This document shows positions 46,866 through 55,185 of a DNA stretch of 64,000 nt, one piece after another. Source of the stretch: Aquamicrobium sp. Lineage in GTDB: Bacteria; Pseudomonadota; Alphaproteobacteria; Rhizobiales; Rhizobiaceae. The notes under the pieces are model-generated. The model ran no database searches. It was not told where the DNA came from and saw nothing but the letters and a program-made list of their open reading frames with translations. The DNA lies in assembly GCF_023954335.1 (NCBI RefSeq), contig NZ_JAMLIE010000007.1, forward strand, positions 1-64,000, given 5' to 3'. Positions within the stretch are counted from its first letter, which is position 1. The number at the start of each line of letters is the position of its first letter. The translations under genes were made by a program, and so were the position numbers.

Positions 46866-48205
46866 GCCGCCTTCCCGTCCTTCGCCGCGACGAGGCGCGC
46901 GACGACCTCGCCGAGCGGCACGGTCACGCGCTCGCCGCTCTTGCGGTTCTTGAGCTCGGCCTCGCCGGCCTCGACGCCGCGCGGGCCGACGATCACCTGC
47001 CAAGGCAGGCCGATCAGGTCGGCGGTGGCGAATTTCGCGCCAGCGCGCTGGTCGGTGTCGTCATAAAGGACGTCGAGGCCGGCCTTGCCGAGCGCCTCGT
47101 ACAGCGTCCCGGCCGCGGCCTCGCAGGCGGCGTCGCCCGCCTTCATGTTGATCAGGGCGACGTCGAACGGCGCGACAGCGGCCGGCCAGATGATGCCGTT
47201 CTCGTCGTGGCTCGCCTCGATGATCGCCGCGATCAGGCGTGAGGGCCCGATGCCGTAGGAGCCCATCGAGACAAAATGCTCCTTGCCGTCCGGCCCTGTC
47301 ACGCTGGCGCCCATCGGCTTCGAGTATTTCTCGCCGAAATGGAAGATGTGGCCGACCTCGATGCCGCGCGCCGCAAGCTGTTCGCCTTCCGGCACCTTCT
47401 CCCACGCGTCCTCGTCGTGCATCTCGTCGGTCGCGGCGTAAGGGGTCGTCCAGTCGCGGACGATGCCGGCGATGGCCTCGTCGTTCGCATAGTCGACATC
47501 CGCGCCCGGCACCGCGAGGCCGAGGAAGTCGCGATGGCAGAACACCGCGCTCTCGCCGGTGTCGGCGAGGATGATGAACTCGTGGGAAAGGTCGCCGCCG
47601 ATCGGGCCGGTGTCGGCGCGCATCGGGATCGACTTCATGCCGACCCGCTCGAAGGTGCGCAGGTAGGACACGAACATGCGGTTGTAGGCCGCCCTCGCCC
47701 CTTCAAAGTCGATGTCGAAGGAATAGGCGTCCTTCATCAGGAACTCCCTCGAGCGCATGACGCCGAAGCGCGGGCGCACCTCGTCGCGATACTTCCACTG
47801 GATGTGGTAAAGGTTCAGCGGCAGGTCCTTATAGGAGCGGACATAGGAACGGAAGATGTCCGTGACCATCTCCTCGTTGGTCGGGCCGTAGAGCATGTCG
47901 CGCTCGTGGCGGTCCTTGATGCGCAGCATCTCCTTGCCGTAATCGTCGTAGCGGCCGCTTTCGCGCCACAGCTCGGCCGACTGGATGGTCGGCATCAGGA
48001 TTTCCTGCGCCCCGGCGCGGTCCTGCTCCTCGCGGATGATGCGGCAGACCTTGTCGAGCACGCGCTTGCCCAGCGGCAGCCACGAGAATGAGCCCTGCGC
48101 CTGCTGGCGGATCATGCCGGCGCGCAGCATCAGCCGGTGCGAGACGATTTCGGCCTCGCGCGGATTCTCCTTGAGGATGGGCAGAAAGTAACGCGACAGA
48201 CGCAT
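46862..48205 (-). CDS. proS: Prolyl-tRNA synthetase (short form)
   Basis: Charges tRNA-Pro. It has 447 residues, the short alphaproteobacterial type without the INS editing domain of E. coli ProS. Class II motifs are present: PTNEEMVTDIFRSYV and RPRFGVMRSREFLMKDAYSFD, then GSYGIGPSRLIAA, with a C-terminal anticodon-binding domain ending VARLVAAKDGKAA. Without INS, alanine misacylation is usually cleared by a separate factor elsewhere. It is coupled to lolE through a 4-base overlap. Confidence 0.97.
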   Translation of the reverse strand: MRLSRYFLPILKENPREAEIVSHRLMLRAGMIRQQAQGSFSWLPLGKRVLDKVCRIIREEQDRAGAQEILMPTIQSAELWRESGRYDDYGKEMLRIKDRHERDMLYGPTNEEMVTDIFRSYVRSYKDLPLNLYHIQWKYRDEVRPRFGVMRSREFLMKDAYSFDIDFEGARAAYNRMFVSYLRTFERVGMKSIPMRADTGPIGGDLSHEFIILADTGESAVFCHRDFLGLAVPGADVDYANDEAIAGIVRDWTTPYAATDEMHDEDAWEKVPEGEQLAARGIEVGHIFHFGEKYSKPMGASVTGPDGKEHFVSMGSYGIGPSRLIAAIIEASHDENGIIWPAAVAPFDVALINMKAGDAACEAAAGTLYEALGKAGLDVLYDDTDQRAGAKFATADLIGLPWQVIVGPRGVEAGEAELKNRKSGERVTVPLGEVVARLVAAKDGKAA

Positions 48206-48423
48206 GGGGGATTTCCATCAGAAACGGGCGGAATCAACAGGCCCGATGTTCAATATCAGGCGCTTCATAGCGATTTCGTGGCGGCTTGGAAACCCGAGCG
48301 CGCAAGAGCTTCGGACTGCCGCCGGAGTGGGCAGTGCTGCCCTTGTATTGTGCAATGCAGCACATCTCGTCAGGTCTTCAAGCGAAATTTTTCGTGACAA
48401 TTCCATCTTATCTGGTCTAGTGT
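48206..48423. other. Upstream region of proS
   Basis: The proS-proximal part of the 512-bp gap between proS and DUF1467. It contains the likely proS leader and, on the plus strand, a candidate promoter CGTGAC-N17-TCTAGT (48393-48421) for the small RNA described next. Open frames on both strands here have random-looking composition; no gene is supported. Confidence 0.4.
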
Positions 48424-48582
48424 TCGTCACATAACCGAGAGAGTGGAGAAAAAATCCGCTCTCCTGCGCGGTCAAAAGTCTTGGGAGGATGCGATCTAGG
48501 CGCGATTATCCGCAGCCGCCGCTATGACGGAACACAGATCGGACGCGTTCAAATTGCAAGGCTTCGGCCTTGCTTTTTTTTT
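48424..48582 (+). ncRNA. Candidate small RNA with orphan terminator
   Basis: An intrinsic terminator with no annotated plus-strand gene before it suggests a transcript of about 155 nt. A CGTGAC-N17-TCTAGT promoter-like element lies at 48393-48421. A 9-bp hairpin GAGAGTGGA / TCCGCTCTC (48439-48463, one T-G pair) is followed by a middle region containing CTTGGGAGGATG. The RNA ends in the terminator at 48556-48582. I cannot assign it to a known family. All nearby genes are on the minus strand, so it is not a simple 3' UTR. Confidence 0.42.
48556..48582 (+). terminator. Strong intrinsic terminator without an upstream gene
   Basis: GCAAGGC-TTCG-GCCTTGC: a perfect 7-bp stem capped by a UUCG tetraloop, followed by nine T residues on the plus strand only. 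The minus strand has no T-run here, so it does not serve DUF1467. Confidence 0.85.
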
Positions 48583-48717
48583 GTGCACACTGCCTTTGGG
48601 CCGAGCCCCTGCCTTTCGGACCTGCAAACGCTTTTCCGGCGCGCAGGAGCGCACCGCTCCATCCCGTTTCTTGGCTGCATTTGCCAATGCCGGACGGTTC
48701 GCCCGGCGGCAGAACGG

Positions 48718-48987
48718 TCAGCGTGCCGAAGGCCCGATGCGGGGAATGTCGTCGAAGGAAAAGCCGTAATAGACGGTGGCGATGTAGAACCCCGCGAAGA
48801 TGACGCTGGCGACGATGGTGGTGCGGATGACCGCGCGCAGCATGTGCGGCCCGTGCGGCGCGCTTGCCACGGTGCCGAGCGTCACGTCGCCCTCGTCGTC
48901 CTGCGTCCTGACCCCGAAGGGCAGCATGGCGAACAGCACCACCCACCACAGGATGAAGTAGATCGCGGCGATCGAAATCCAGCTCAT
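48718..48987 (-). CDS. DUF1467 family membrane protein
   Basis: An 89-residue inner-membrane protein with two predicted spans (MSWISIAAIYFILWWVVLFA and a second around residues 58-75). The conserved segment AMLPFGVRTQDDEGDV is typical of alphaproteobacterial DUF1467. Function unknown. It lies 6 bp downstream of mce and is almost always found with it in rhizobia, so the two are probably co-transcribed. Confidence 0.9.
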   Translation of the reverse strand: MSWISIAAIYFILWWVVLFAMLPFGVRTQDDEGDVTLGTVASAPHGPHMLRAVIRTTIVASVIFAGFYIATVYYGFSFDDIPRIGPSAR

Positions 48988-48993
48988 CGCGGC

Positions 48994-49398
48994 TCAGGCC
49001 TGTTCCAGCTCGACGAGCGTGCCGAAAAAGTCCTTCGGGTGCAGGAACAGCACCGGCTTGCCGTGGGCGCCGATCTTCGGCTCGCCGTCGCCGAGCACGC
49101 GCGCGCCCTCGGCCTTCAGCCGGTCGCGCGCGGCGATGATGTCGTCGACCTCGTAGCAGACATGGTGCATGCCGCCCGACGGGTTCTTGTCGAGGAAAGG
49201 TCGGATCGTCGAGTTCTCGCCCAGCGGCTCCAGCAGCTCGATCTTGGTGTTGCCGACATCGATGAAGACGATGGTGACGCCGTGCTCGGGCAGCGCCTGC
49301 GGCTCCGACACCCGCGCCCCGAGCGTGCCGCGATAGAGCGCGCTGGCCGCGGCGAGGTCCGGCACGGCGAGCGCGACATGGTTGAGACGTCCGAGCAT
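48994..49398 (-). CDS. mce: Methylmalonyl-CoA epimerase
   Basis: Interconverts (R)- and (S)-methylmalonyl-CoA in propionate/branched-chain catabolism. It has 134 residues and a VOC (glyoxalase-like) fold. Metal ligands are expected at His in LNHVALAVPD (residue 7), His in GGMHHVCYEV and Glu in TLVELEQ, all visible. The ATG at 49398 is chosen from family N-termini; in-frame upstream codons lie in repeat DNA. It is preceded by the 7-bp repeat region after rnj. Confidence 0.93.
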   Translation of the reverse strand: MLGRLNHVALAVPDLAAASALYRGTLGARVSEPQALPEHGVTIVFIDVGNTKIELLEPLGENSTIRPFLDKNPSGGMHHVCYEVDDIIAARDRLKAEGARVLGDGEPKIGAHGKPVLFLHPKDFFGTLVELEQA

Positions 49399-49417
49399 GG
49401 GGATATCCTTTTTGGAA

Positions 49418-49547
49418 GTGAGTAGGGAATAGTGAGTAGTGAATAGTGGATGGCACCTGTCATGACGGTTGACGCCATGACTCTCCATCACTTTCCGTTT
49501 TCACTACTCACTACTCACTACTCACTACTCACTACTCACTACTCACT
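49418..49547. repeat. Inverted arrays of a 7-bp tandem repeat
   Basis: The right arm has six perfect copies of TCACTAC (49501-49542) plus five more bases. The left arm (49418-49445) has four degenerate copies of the reverse-complement phase: GTGAGTA, GGGAATA, GTGAGTA, GTGAATA. The arms face each other across about 55 bp and could form a long hairpin. The whole lies in the 153-bp gap between rnj and mce. Copy number could change by slippage. Confidence 0.9.
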
Positions 49548-49551
49548 CCAT

Positions 49552-51219
49552 CTATCGCGTCACGAACACGGTGACGAGCGGCTTCTTGCCCCAGGCTTCG
49601 TTGGCGGCGGCGCGCACGGCGCGGCGCACGGCTTCGGCGACGAGGTCGAGGTCGCGGCGGCGCACCCGGGGGATGCTCTCGACCGCGCCGATGGCGGCGT
49701 CGAGCATCAGGTCTTCGAGCAGCGCGCCGCGCGCATCGGCCCTGGCCGTGCCGATGGCGACGAGGTCCGGGTCGCCGGCGAGCTCGTGGCGCTCGTCGAG
49801 CACGACATTGACCGCGACATGGCCGACATAGCTGAGCTTGCGCCGGTCGCGCACGCCCATGGCCTCGTCGCTGCCGACCAGCTTGCCGTCCTTGCAGATG
49901 CGGCCGAACGGCACCTGGTCGACGATCTCGGCCGCGCCCGGCGCAAGGCGCAGCACGTCGCCGTTGCGGACATGGCCGATCTCGGGGATGCCTTCCGCCT
50001 GTCCCAGCAGCCCCTGCGCCACCAGATGCGCGGCCTCGCCATGGACGGGCACGAGGATGCGCGGGCGCACCCATTTGTACATCTGCCTCAGTTCGTTGCG
50101 GCGCGGATGGCCGGAGACGTGGACCAGCGCGTCGCCGTCCTCGATGATCCGGATGCCCTGCTCGATCAGGAGGTTCTTGGTCTCGAGGATCGCCTTCTCG
50201 TTGCCGGGGATGACGCGCGAGGAATAGACCACCGTGTCGCCGGCCGAGAGCGCGACGTTCTTCATCTCGTCGCGGGCGAGCTTGGCGAGCGCGGCGCGCG
50301 GCTCGCCCTGGCTGCCAGTGCACAGGATGACGAGGTTTTCGCGCGGGATGAAGGCGTAGCCCTCCTCGGAGACGAACTCCGGCAGGCCGTCGAGATAGCC
50401 GAGCTCGCTCGCCACGTCGATGACGCGCTTCAGCGAGGAGCCGAGGACCAGCACCTGCCGCCCGGCGTCGCGCGCGGCCTCGGCGATGGAGCGGATGCGG
50501 CCGACATTCGAGGAAAAGGTAGTGACGGCGACGCGGCCGCGCGCTTCCTCGATCACTTGGCGCAGGCCGACGGCGACGTCCTTCTCGGACGGTGAATCGC
50601 CCTCGCGCAAGGCATTGGTCGAATCGCAGACCAGCGCCAGCACGCCCTCGTCGCCGAGTTCGCGGAAACTCGCCTCGTCGGTCAGCGGGCCGATGGCGGG
50701 CGCGGTGTCGATCTTCCAGTCGCCGGTGTGGACGACCATGCCGAGCGGCGTGCGGATGGCGAGCGAGACCGGCTCTGGGATCGAGTGGGTGACGGCAATG
50801 GTCTCGATGTCGAACGGGCCGACGGTGAAGCGCTCGCCGGGGCGGTAGATCTCGATCGGGATCTCCGCGCCGCCGTCGAAGCCGCGCTTGGCCTCGAGCA
50901 GGCCGGCGGTGAACGGCGTCATCCAGACGGTCTTGCGCAGCCGCGGCCACAGGTCGAGCAGCGCGCCGTAATGGTCCTCATGGGCGTGGGTGATGACGAT
51001 GCCGACGATATCGTTGACCACGCTCTCGACGAAGCGGGTGTCGGGCAGGACGAGATCGACGCCGGGCAGGTGCGCGTCGGGAAAGGAGACGCCGACATCG
51101 ACCACCAGCCACTTGCGCGCCCGCGCCGGGCCGAAGCCGTAGAGCGCGAAGTTCATGCCGATCTCGCCGACGCCGCCGAGCGGGCAGAAGACAAGCTGGT
51201 CTGCTTCCGTCCTCGTCAT
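49552..51219 (-). CDS. rnj: Ribonuclease J
   Basis: Metallo-beta-lactamase/beta-CASP nuclease with 5'-3' exo and endo activity in RNA maturation and decay, 555 residues. The zinc motif HxHxDH is His78-x-His80-x-Asp82-His83, further ligands are in HTGDWKID, and the beta-CASP motif SGHPRRNEL is present. Rhizobia process rRNA with it. The start is MTRTEADQLV at 51219 with AAGGAAG upstream. It lies 32 bp after birA. Confidence 0.95.
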   Translation of the reverse strand: MTRTEADQLVFCPLGGVGEIGMNFALYGFGPARARKWLVVDVGVSFPDAHLPGVDLVLPDTRFVESVVNDIVGIVITHAHEDHYGALLDLWPRLRKTVWMTPFTAGLLEAKRGFDGGAEIPIEIYRPGERFTVGPFDIETIAVTHSIPEPVSLAIRTPLGMVVHTGDWKIDTAPAIGPLTDEASFRELGDEGVLALVCDSTNALREGDSPSEKDVAVGLRQVIEEARGRVAVTTFSSNVGRIRSIAEAARDAGRQVLVLGSSLKRVIDVASELGYLDGLPEFVSEEGYAFIPRENLVILCTGSQGEPRAALAKLARDEMKNVALSAGDTVVYSSRVIPGNEKAILETKNLLIEQGIRIIEDGDALVHVSGHPRRNELRQMYKWVRPRILVPVHGEAAHLVAQGLLGQAEGIPEIGHVRNGDVLRLAPGAAEIVDQVPFGRICKDGKLVGSDEAMGVRDRRKLSYVGHVAVNVVLDERHELAGDPDLVAIGTARADARGALLEDLMLDAAIGAVESIPRVRRRDLDLVAEAVRRAVRAAANEAWGKKPLVTVFVTR

Positions 51220-51251
51220 CTTTCTTCCTTTCAAGGTCGTGGCCGGCCGAT

Positions 51252-52073
51252 TCAGGCTGAAGCGACCGCCCCGAAATGCACGTCGCCGGCGGCGACCGTC
51301 ACCTGTGATCCGTCATCCCTGCGGATGACGAACCGGCACTCGTCGTCGATGGTGTCGAACACGCCCCGCACCACCTCGCCGTCGATGCGCACAGCGACCG
51401 CGCTGCCCAGCCCCGCCGCGCTGGCCAGCCAGCGGGAGCGGACGGCGGCAAGCCCGGCGCCGCCGGCCCACAGGCGTTCATTTTCCACCCAGGCGTCGGA
51501 CAAGGCAAGGAACAGCCGCTCGGCGTCGCACCGGCTGCCGAGCTCGGCCAGCGACGTTGCCGGATAGGGCGTGTCGTCGGGATGCGCGACGACGTTGACG
51601 CCGATGCCGATGGCGAGGGCGAAGCGGCCATCGTCCAGCATCGCCGATTCGAGCAGGATGCCCGACAGCTTGGCGCCGCCGGCCAGAACGTCGTTGGGCC
51701 ATTTCAGCTCGAAGCGCCCGCGCCCGCCGGCAAGGTCGCCGCCGTCGACGCCGATCCCGAACCGGATGTCGGGCGCGGCGGCGGCGAGCGCGTCGGCAAG
51801 GGAAAGCCCGGCGACGAAGCCGAGCGTGGCCGCGTGCTTCAGGTCGACATCGGGTACGAGAAGGAGCGTCGCGGCAAGGTTGCCCTCCTGCGTCGCCCAG
51901 GCGCGGCCGCGCCGCCCCCTGCCCGCTTCCTGGCGCTTGGTCACCAGCCAGAGCCGGCCGGCGTCGCCCGCCTGCCCGCGCTCCAGCGCCAGCGCGTTGG
52001 TGGAGCCGACCGCATCGAACGCTTCCAGACGGTATCCGGCGGCGATGGCCGTTGAAGCAAGCGAGAAGCCCAT
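51252..52073 (-). CDS. birA: Biotin-[acetyl-CoA-carboxylase] ligase
   Basis: Attaches biotin to BCCP and other carboxylases. It has 273 residues; the biotinyl-AMP loop GRGRRGR is at 51-57 and KWPNDVLAGGAKLSGIL follows, with a small C-terminal domain. No N-terminal helix-turn-helix is present, so it is the ligase-only form and not a bio repressor. The start MGFSLASTAIAAGYRLEAFD at 52073 lies just beyond the palindromic element that separates it from nuoN. Confidence 0.94.
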   Translation of the reverse strand: MGFSLASTAIAAGYRLEAFDAVGSTNALALERGQAGDAGRLWLVTKRQEAGRGRRGRAWATQEGNLAATLLLVPDVDLKHAATLGFVAGLSLADALAAAAPDIRFGIGVDGGDLAGGRGRFELKWPNDVLAGGAKLSGILLESAMLDDGRFALAIGIGVNVVAHPDDTPYPATSLAELGSRCDAERLFLALSDAWVENERLWAGGAGLAAVRSRWLASAAGLGSAVAVRIDGEVVRGVFDTIDDECRFVIRRDDGSQVTVAAGDVHFGAVASA

Positions 52074-52083
52074 GCGACTAGCT

Positions 52084-52209
52084 TTCTTCTCCCCGTTCAC
52101 GGGGAGAAGATGCCGGCAGGCAGATGAGGGGCTGCGCAAACCGCGCAGGATGGCTGCTGCCCCTCATCCGGCCCTTCGGGCCACCTTCTCCCCGTGAACG
52201 GGGAGAAGG
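52084..52209. repeat. RIME-like palindromic intergenic element
   Basis: A mosaic inverted repeat between nuoN and birA. Each end carries a self-complementary CTTCTCCCCGTTCACGGGGA-type hairpin, and inner arms GATGAGGGGC and GCCCCTCATC pair with each other. Composition and layout match the RIME class of intergenic elements described in Rhizobium and relatives. It may act as a transcription or mRNA-stability barrier between the nuo genes and birA. Confidence 0.75.
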
Positions 52210-52226
52210 AAGAAAGGGCGCGCCCA

Positions 52227-53663
52227 TCAGAAGAAAGTCTTGGCGGCGGCTTCCGCCATGCGCCCGACCACGCCGCCGATCAGCGGATAGAGGAAGACGA
52301 AGGCGGTGGAGACGCCGAGCACGAGCTTCAGCTCGGTCGCCATCGGCTCGAAGCCGCCGGCCGACTCGTCGAACCACATCACCTTGATGATGCGCAGGTA
52401 GTAGTAGGCGCCGACGACCGAGGCGAGCACGCCGATGATGGCGAGCGCATAGAGATGCGCCTCGATGGCCGCCATGAAGACGAAGTACTTGGCGAAGAAG
52501 CCTGCCATCGGCGGGATGCCGGCGAGCGAGAACATCAGGATCGTCAGAACGGTCGCCATGAACGGGTTGGTCGAGGCAAGGCCCGCCAGGTCGTTGATGT
52601 CCTCGACATTGCCGCCTTCCTTGCGGCGCATGGCGAGGATGATCGCGAAGGTGCCGAGCGTCATGACCATGTAGATCAGCATATAGAGCGCAACGCCGCG
52701 CACGCCCGCCATGGAGCCGGCGGCAAGGCCAACCAGCGCATAGCCCATGTGGCCGATCGAGGAATAGGCCATCAGGCGCTTGATGTTGCGCTGGCCGATG
52801 GCCGCGAAGGCACCGAGCAGCATGGAGGCGATCGAAATGAAGACGATGACCTGCTGCCAGTCGGCAACGACGGGCTCGAAGGCTTCGATGACGATGCGCA
52901 CGAGCATGGCCATAGCGGCGACTTTCGGCGCAGCGGCGAAGAAGGCCGTGACTGGGGTCGGCGCACCTTCATAGACGTCCGGCGTCCACATATGGAACGG
53001 CACGGCCGAAATCTTGAATGCGAGGCCGGCAAGGATGAACACCAGGCCGAAGACGAGGCCGATCTGCCCTCGGCGGTCAGGGCCGTGGCGATGGCCTCGA
53101 AGCCGGTCGAGCCGGTGTAGCCGTAGACCAGCGACATGCCGTAGAGCAGCATGCCCGAGGACAGCGCGCCGAGGACGAAATATTTCAGGCCCGCCTCGGT
53201 CGAGCGCACGGAATCGCGGTTGATCGCGGCGATGACGTAGAGCGCCAGCGACTGGAGCTCGAGGCCGAGATAGAGCGCCAGCATGTCGTTGGCCGAGACC
53301 ATCAGCAGCATGCCCAGCGTCGAGAGGACGACGAGCACCGGGATATTCGAACTTGTCGAACTTCTCCTGCCGCGCGAAGCCGACCGACATGATCAGCGTC
53401 ACCACCGAGCCGCCGAGGGTGAGCAGCTTCATCAGCCGCGCGAACGGATCGTTGATGAAGGCGTTGCCGAAGGCCGCGCCGTCGCCGACGAAGACGATCA
53501 TCCAGCCGCCCGCGCCGAGGAGCAGCGCGATGGCGAGGCCGGTGACGGTCGTGTTCGCCCGCTCGCCGGAGAAGGCGCCGATCATCAGCAGCGCCAGCGC
53601 GCCGACGGCGAGGATCAGCTCGGGAGCGGCAAGGATCAGGCTCTGGGAAAAGTCTGCCGTCAT
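52227..53663 (-). CDS. nuoN: Complex I subunit NuoN (two compensating frameshifts)
   Basis: Proton-pumping membrane subunit of NADH:quinone oxidoreductase. The 478-codon frame is open from end to end, but residues about 109-198 read as Arg/His-rich nonsense. The same bases in the neighbouring frame (53071-53338) encode normal NuoN: LVVLSTLGMLLMVSANDMLA, then LYLGLELQSLALYVIAAIN and STEAGLKYFVLGALSSGMLL. One extra base near 53338 (CCGG for CCG) shifts out and one missing base near 53067-53070 shifts back. This is either sequencing error or a real double frameshift that would remove about four membrane helices. It is the last gene of the nuo operon. Confidence 0.9.
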   Translation of the reverse strand: MTADFSQSLILAAPELILAVGALALLMIGAFSGERANTTVTGLAIALLLGAGGWMIVFVGDGAAFGNAFINDPFARLMKLLTLGGSVVTLIMSVGFARQEKFDKFEYPGARRPLDAGHAADGLGQRHAGALSRPRAPVAGALRHRRDQPRFRALDRGGPEIFRPRRAVLGHAALRHVAGLRLHRLDRLRGHRHGPDRRGQIGLVFGLVFILAGLAFKISAVPFHMWTPDVYEGAPTPVTAFFAAAPKVAAMAMLVRIVIEAFEPVVADWQQVIVFISIASMLLGAFAAIGQRNIKRLMAYSSIGHMGYALVGLAAGSMAGVRGVALYMLIYMVMTLGTFAIILAMRRKEGGNVEDINDLAGLASTNPFMATVLTILMFSLAGIPPMAGFFAKYFVFMAAIEAHLYALAIIGVLASVVGAYYYLRIIKVMWFDESAGGFEPMATELKLVLGVSTAFVFLYPLIGGVVGRMAEAAAKTFF

Positions 53664-53673
53664 TGTGCTGGCC

Positions 53674-55182
53674 TTATTGGATCGCCATGGCGGCCTCGGA
53701 GGCCTCGATGGAAAGCGTGATGTTGTTGACGAGGGCGTCGACCGAGGCCGTCGTCACGTCGAAGATCGGCATGGGGTAGACGCCGAAGAGGATGACGAAG
53801 AACACCAGCGGATAGATGATCGCCTTCTCGCGCGCCGACAGGTCGAGCAGGCCCTTGAGGCTTTCCTTCGTCAGCGCGCCGAAGACGACGCGCCGGTAGA
53901 GCCAGAGCGCGTAGGCGGCCGAGAGGATGACGCCGGTCGCCGCGAACAGCGCGACCCAGGTGTTGACCCTGAACACGCCGAGCAGCGTCAGGAACTCGCC
54001 GACGAAGCCGGAGGTGCCCGGCAGGCCGACATTGGCCATGGTGAAGATCAGGAAGACGACGGCGTATTTCGGCATGTTGTTGACGAGGCCGCCATAGGCG
54101 TCGATCTCGCGGGTGTGCATGCGGTCGTAGACGACGCCGACGCACAGGAACAGCGCGCCCGAGACGAGGCCGTGGCTGAGCATCTGGAAGATCGCGCCCT
54201 GAACGCCCTCGACGTTGAGCGCGAAGATGCCCATCGTCACGTAGCCCATGTGGGCGACCGAGGAATAGGCGATCAGCTTCTTCATGTCCTCCTGCATCAG
54301 CGCCACCAGCGAGGTGTAGACGATGGCGACCACCGACAGGGTGAAGACGAAGGGCTGGAAGTAGAGCGAGGCGTCCGGGAACATCGGCAGCGAGAAGCGC
54401 AGGAAGCCGTAGCCGCCCATCTTGAGCAGAATGCCGGCCAGGATGACCGATCCGGCCGTCGGCGCCTCGACGTGGGCGTCGGGCAGCCAGGTGTGGACCG
54501 GCCACATCGGCATCTTCACCGCGAAGGAGGCGAAGAAGGCGAGCCATAGCCATGTCTGCATCGAGGCCGGGAAATCGTGCGCCAGCAGCGTCGGGATGTC
54601 GGTGGTTCCGGCCTGCCAGTACATCGCCATGATGGCGAGCAGCATCAGCACCGAGCCGAGGAGCGTATAGAGGAAGAACTTGAACGAGGCGTAGACGCGC
54701 CTCTTGCCGCCCCAGACGCCGATGATGATGAACATCGGGATCAGGCCCGCCTCGAAGAAGACGTAGAACAGCACGAGGTCGAGGGCGCAGAACACGCCGA
54801 TCATCAGCGTTTCCAGGATCAGGAACGCGATCATGTATTCCTTGACCCGGTTCTCCACCGACTCCCACGAAGCGAGGATGCACAACGGCATCAGGAAGGT
54901 CGTCAGGATGACGAACAGCATCGAGATGCCGTCGACACCCATGTGGTAGGAGATGCCCGCGCCCAGCCACTCCGCCTTCTCGACCATCTGGAAGCCGGGA
55001 TAGCCGGTGTCGAACCCCGCCCAGATGAACAGCGACAGGACGAAGGTGAACACCGTGGTCAGCAGCGCGACGTTGCGGATGTTGCGGCGCGCGGCCGTCC
55101 CCTCGTCCCGGATCAGCAGGATCAGGAACGCGCCGACCAGCGGCAGGAACGTGACCGTGGAGAGAATTGGCCAGTCGGTCAT
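53674..55182 (-). CDS. nuoM: NADH-quinone oxidoreductase subunit M
   Basis: Antiporter-like proton channel of complex I, 502 residues and about 14 membrane spans. Key charged residues lie in broken helices: FYVFFEAGLIPMF (the conserved Glu), FASFAVKMPMWPVHTWLPDA (Lys) and AYSSVAHMGY. It lies 10 bp upstream of nuoN and 3 bp after nuoL. Unlike nuoN, the frame is clean throughout. Confidence 0.97.
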   Translation of the reverse strand: MTDWPILSTVTFLPLVGAFLILLIRDEGTAARRNIRNVALLTTVFTFVLSLFIWAGFDTGYPGFQMVEKAEWLGAGISYHMGVDGISMLFVILTTFLMPLCILASWESVENRVKEYMIAFLILETLMIGVFCALDLVLFYVFFEAGLIPMFIIIGVWGGKRRVYASFKFFLYTLLGSVLMLLAIMAMYWQAGTTDIPTLLAHDFPASMQTWLWLAFFASFAVKMPMWPVHTWLPDAHVEAPTAGSVILAGILLKMGGYGFLRFSLPMFPDASLYFQPFVFTLSVVAIVYTSLVALMQEDMKKLIAYSSVAHMGYVTMGIFALNVEGVQGAIFQMLSHGLVSGALFLCVGVVYDRMHTREIDAYGGLVNNMPKYAVVFLIFTMANVGLPGTSGFVGEFLTLLGVFRVNTWVALFAATGVILSAAYALWLYRRVVFGALTKESLKGLLDLSAREKAIIYPLVFFVILFGVYPMPIFDVTTASVDALVNNITLSIEASEAAMAIQ

Positions 55183-55185
55183 GGT

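Noticed and set aside
48218..48475. 85-residue minus-strand frame upstream of proS
   Set aside because: No ribosome-binding site, no recognisable domain and codon use unlike neighbouring genes.
48524..48769. 81-residue plus-strand frame over the orphan terminator
   Set aside because: It would be translated straight through a strong intrinsic terminator and overlaps DUF1467 antisense.
49418..49547. CRISPR-like array
   Set aside because: Units are only 7 bp with no spacers and no cas genes nearby; it is a simple tandem repeat.
52772..53338. A separate 188-residue minus-strand gene inside nuoN
   Set aside because: Its first ~100 residues are the missing middle of NuoN read in the adjacent frame and the rest is nonsense. 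It reports a frameshift, not a second gene.
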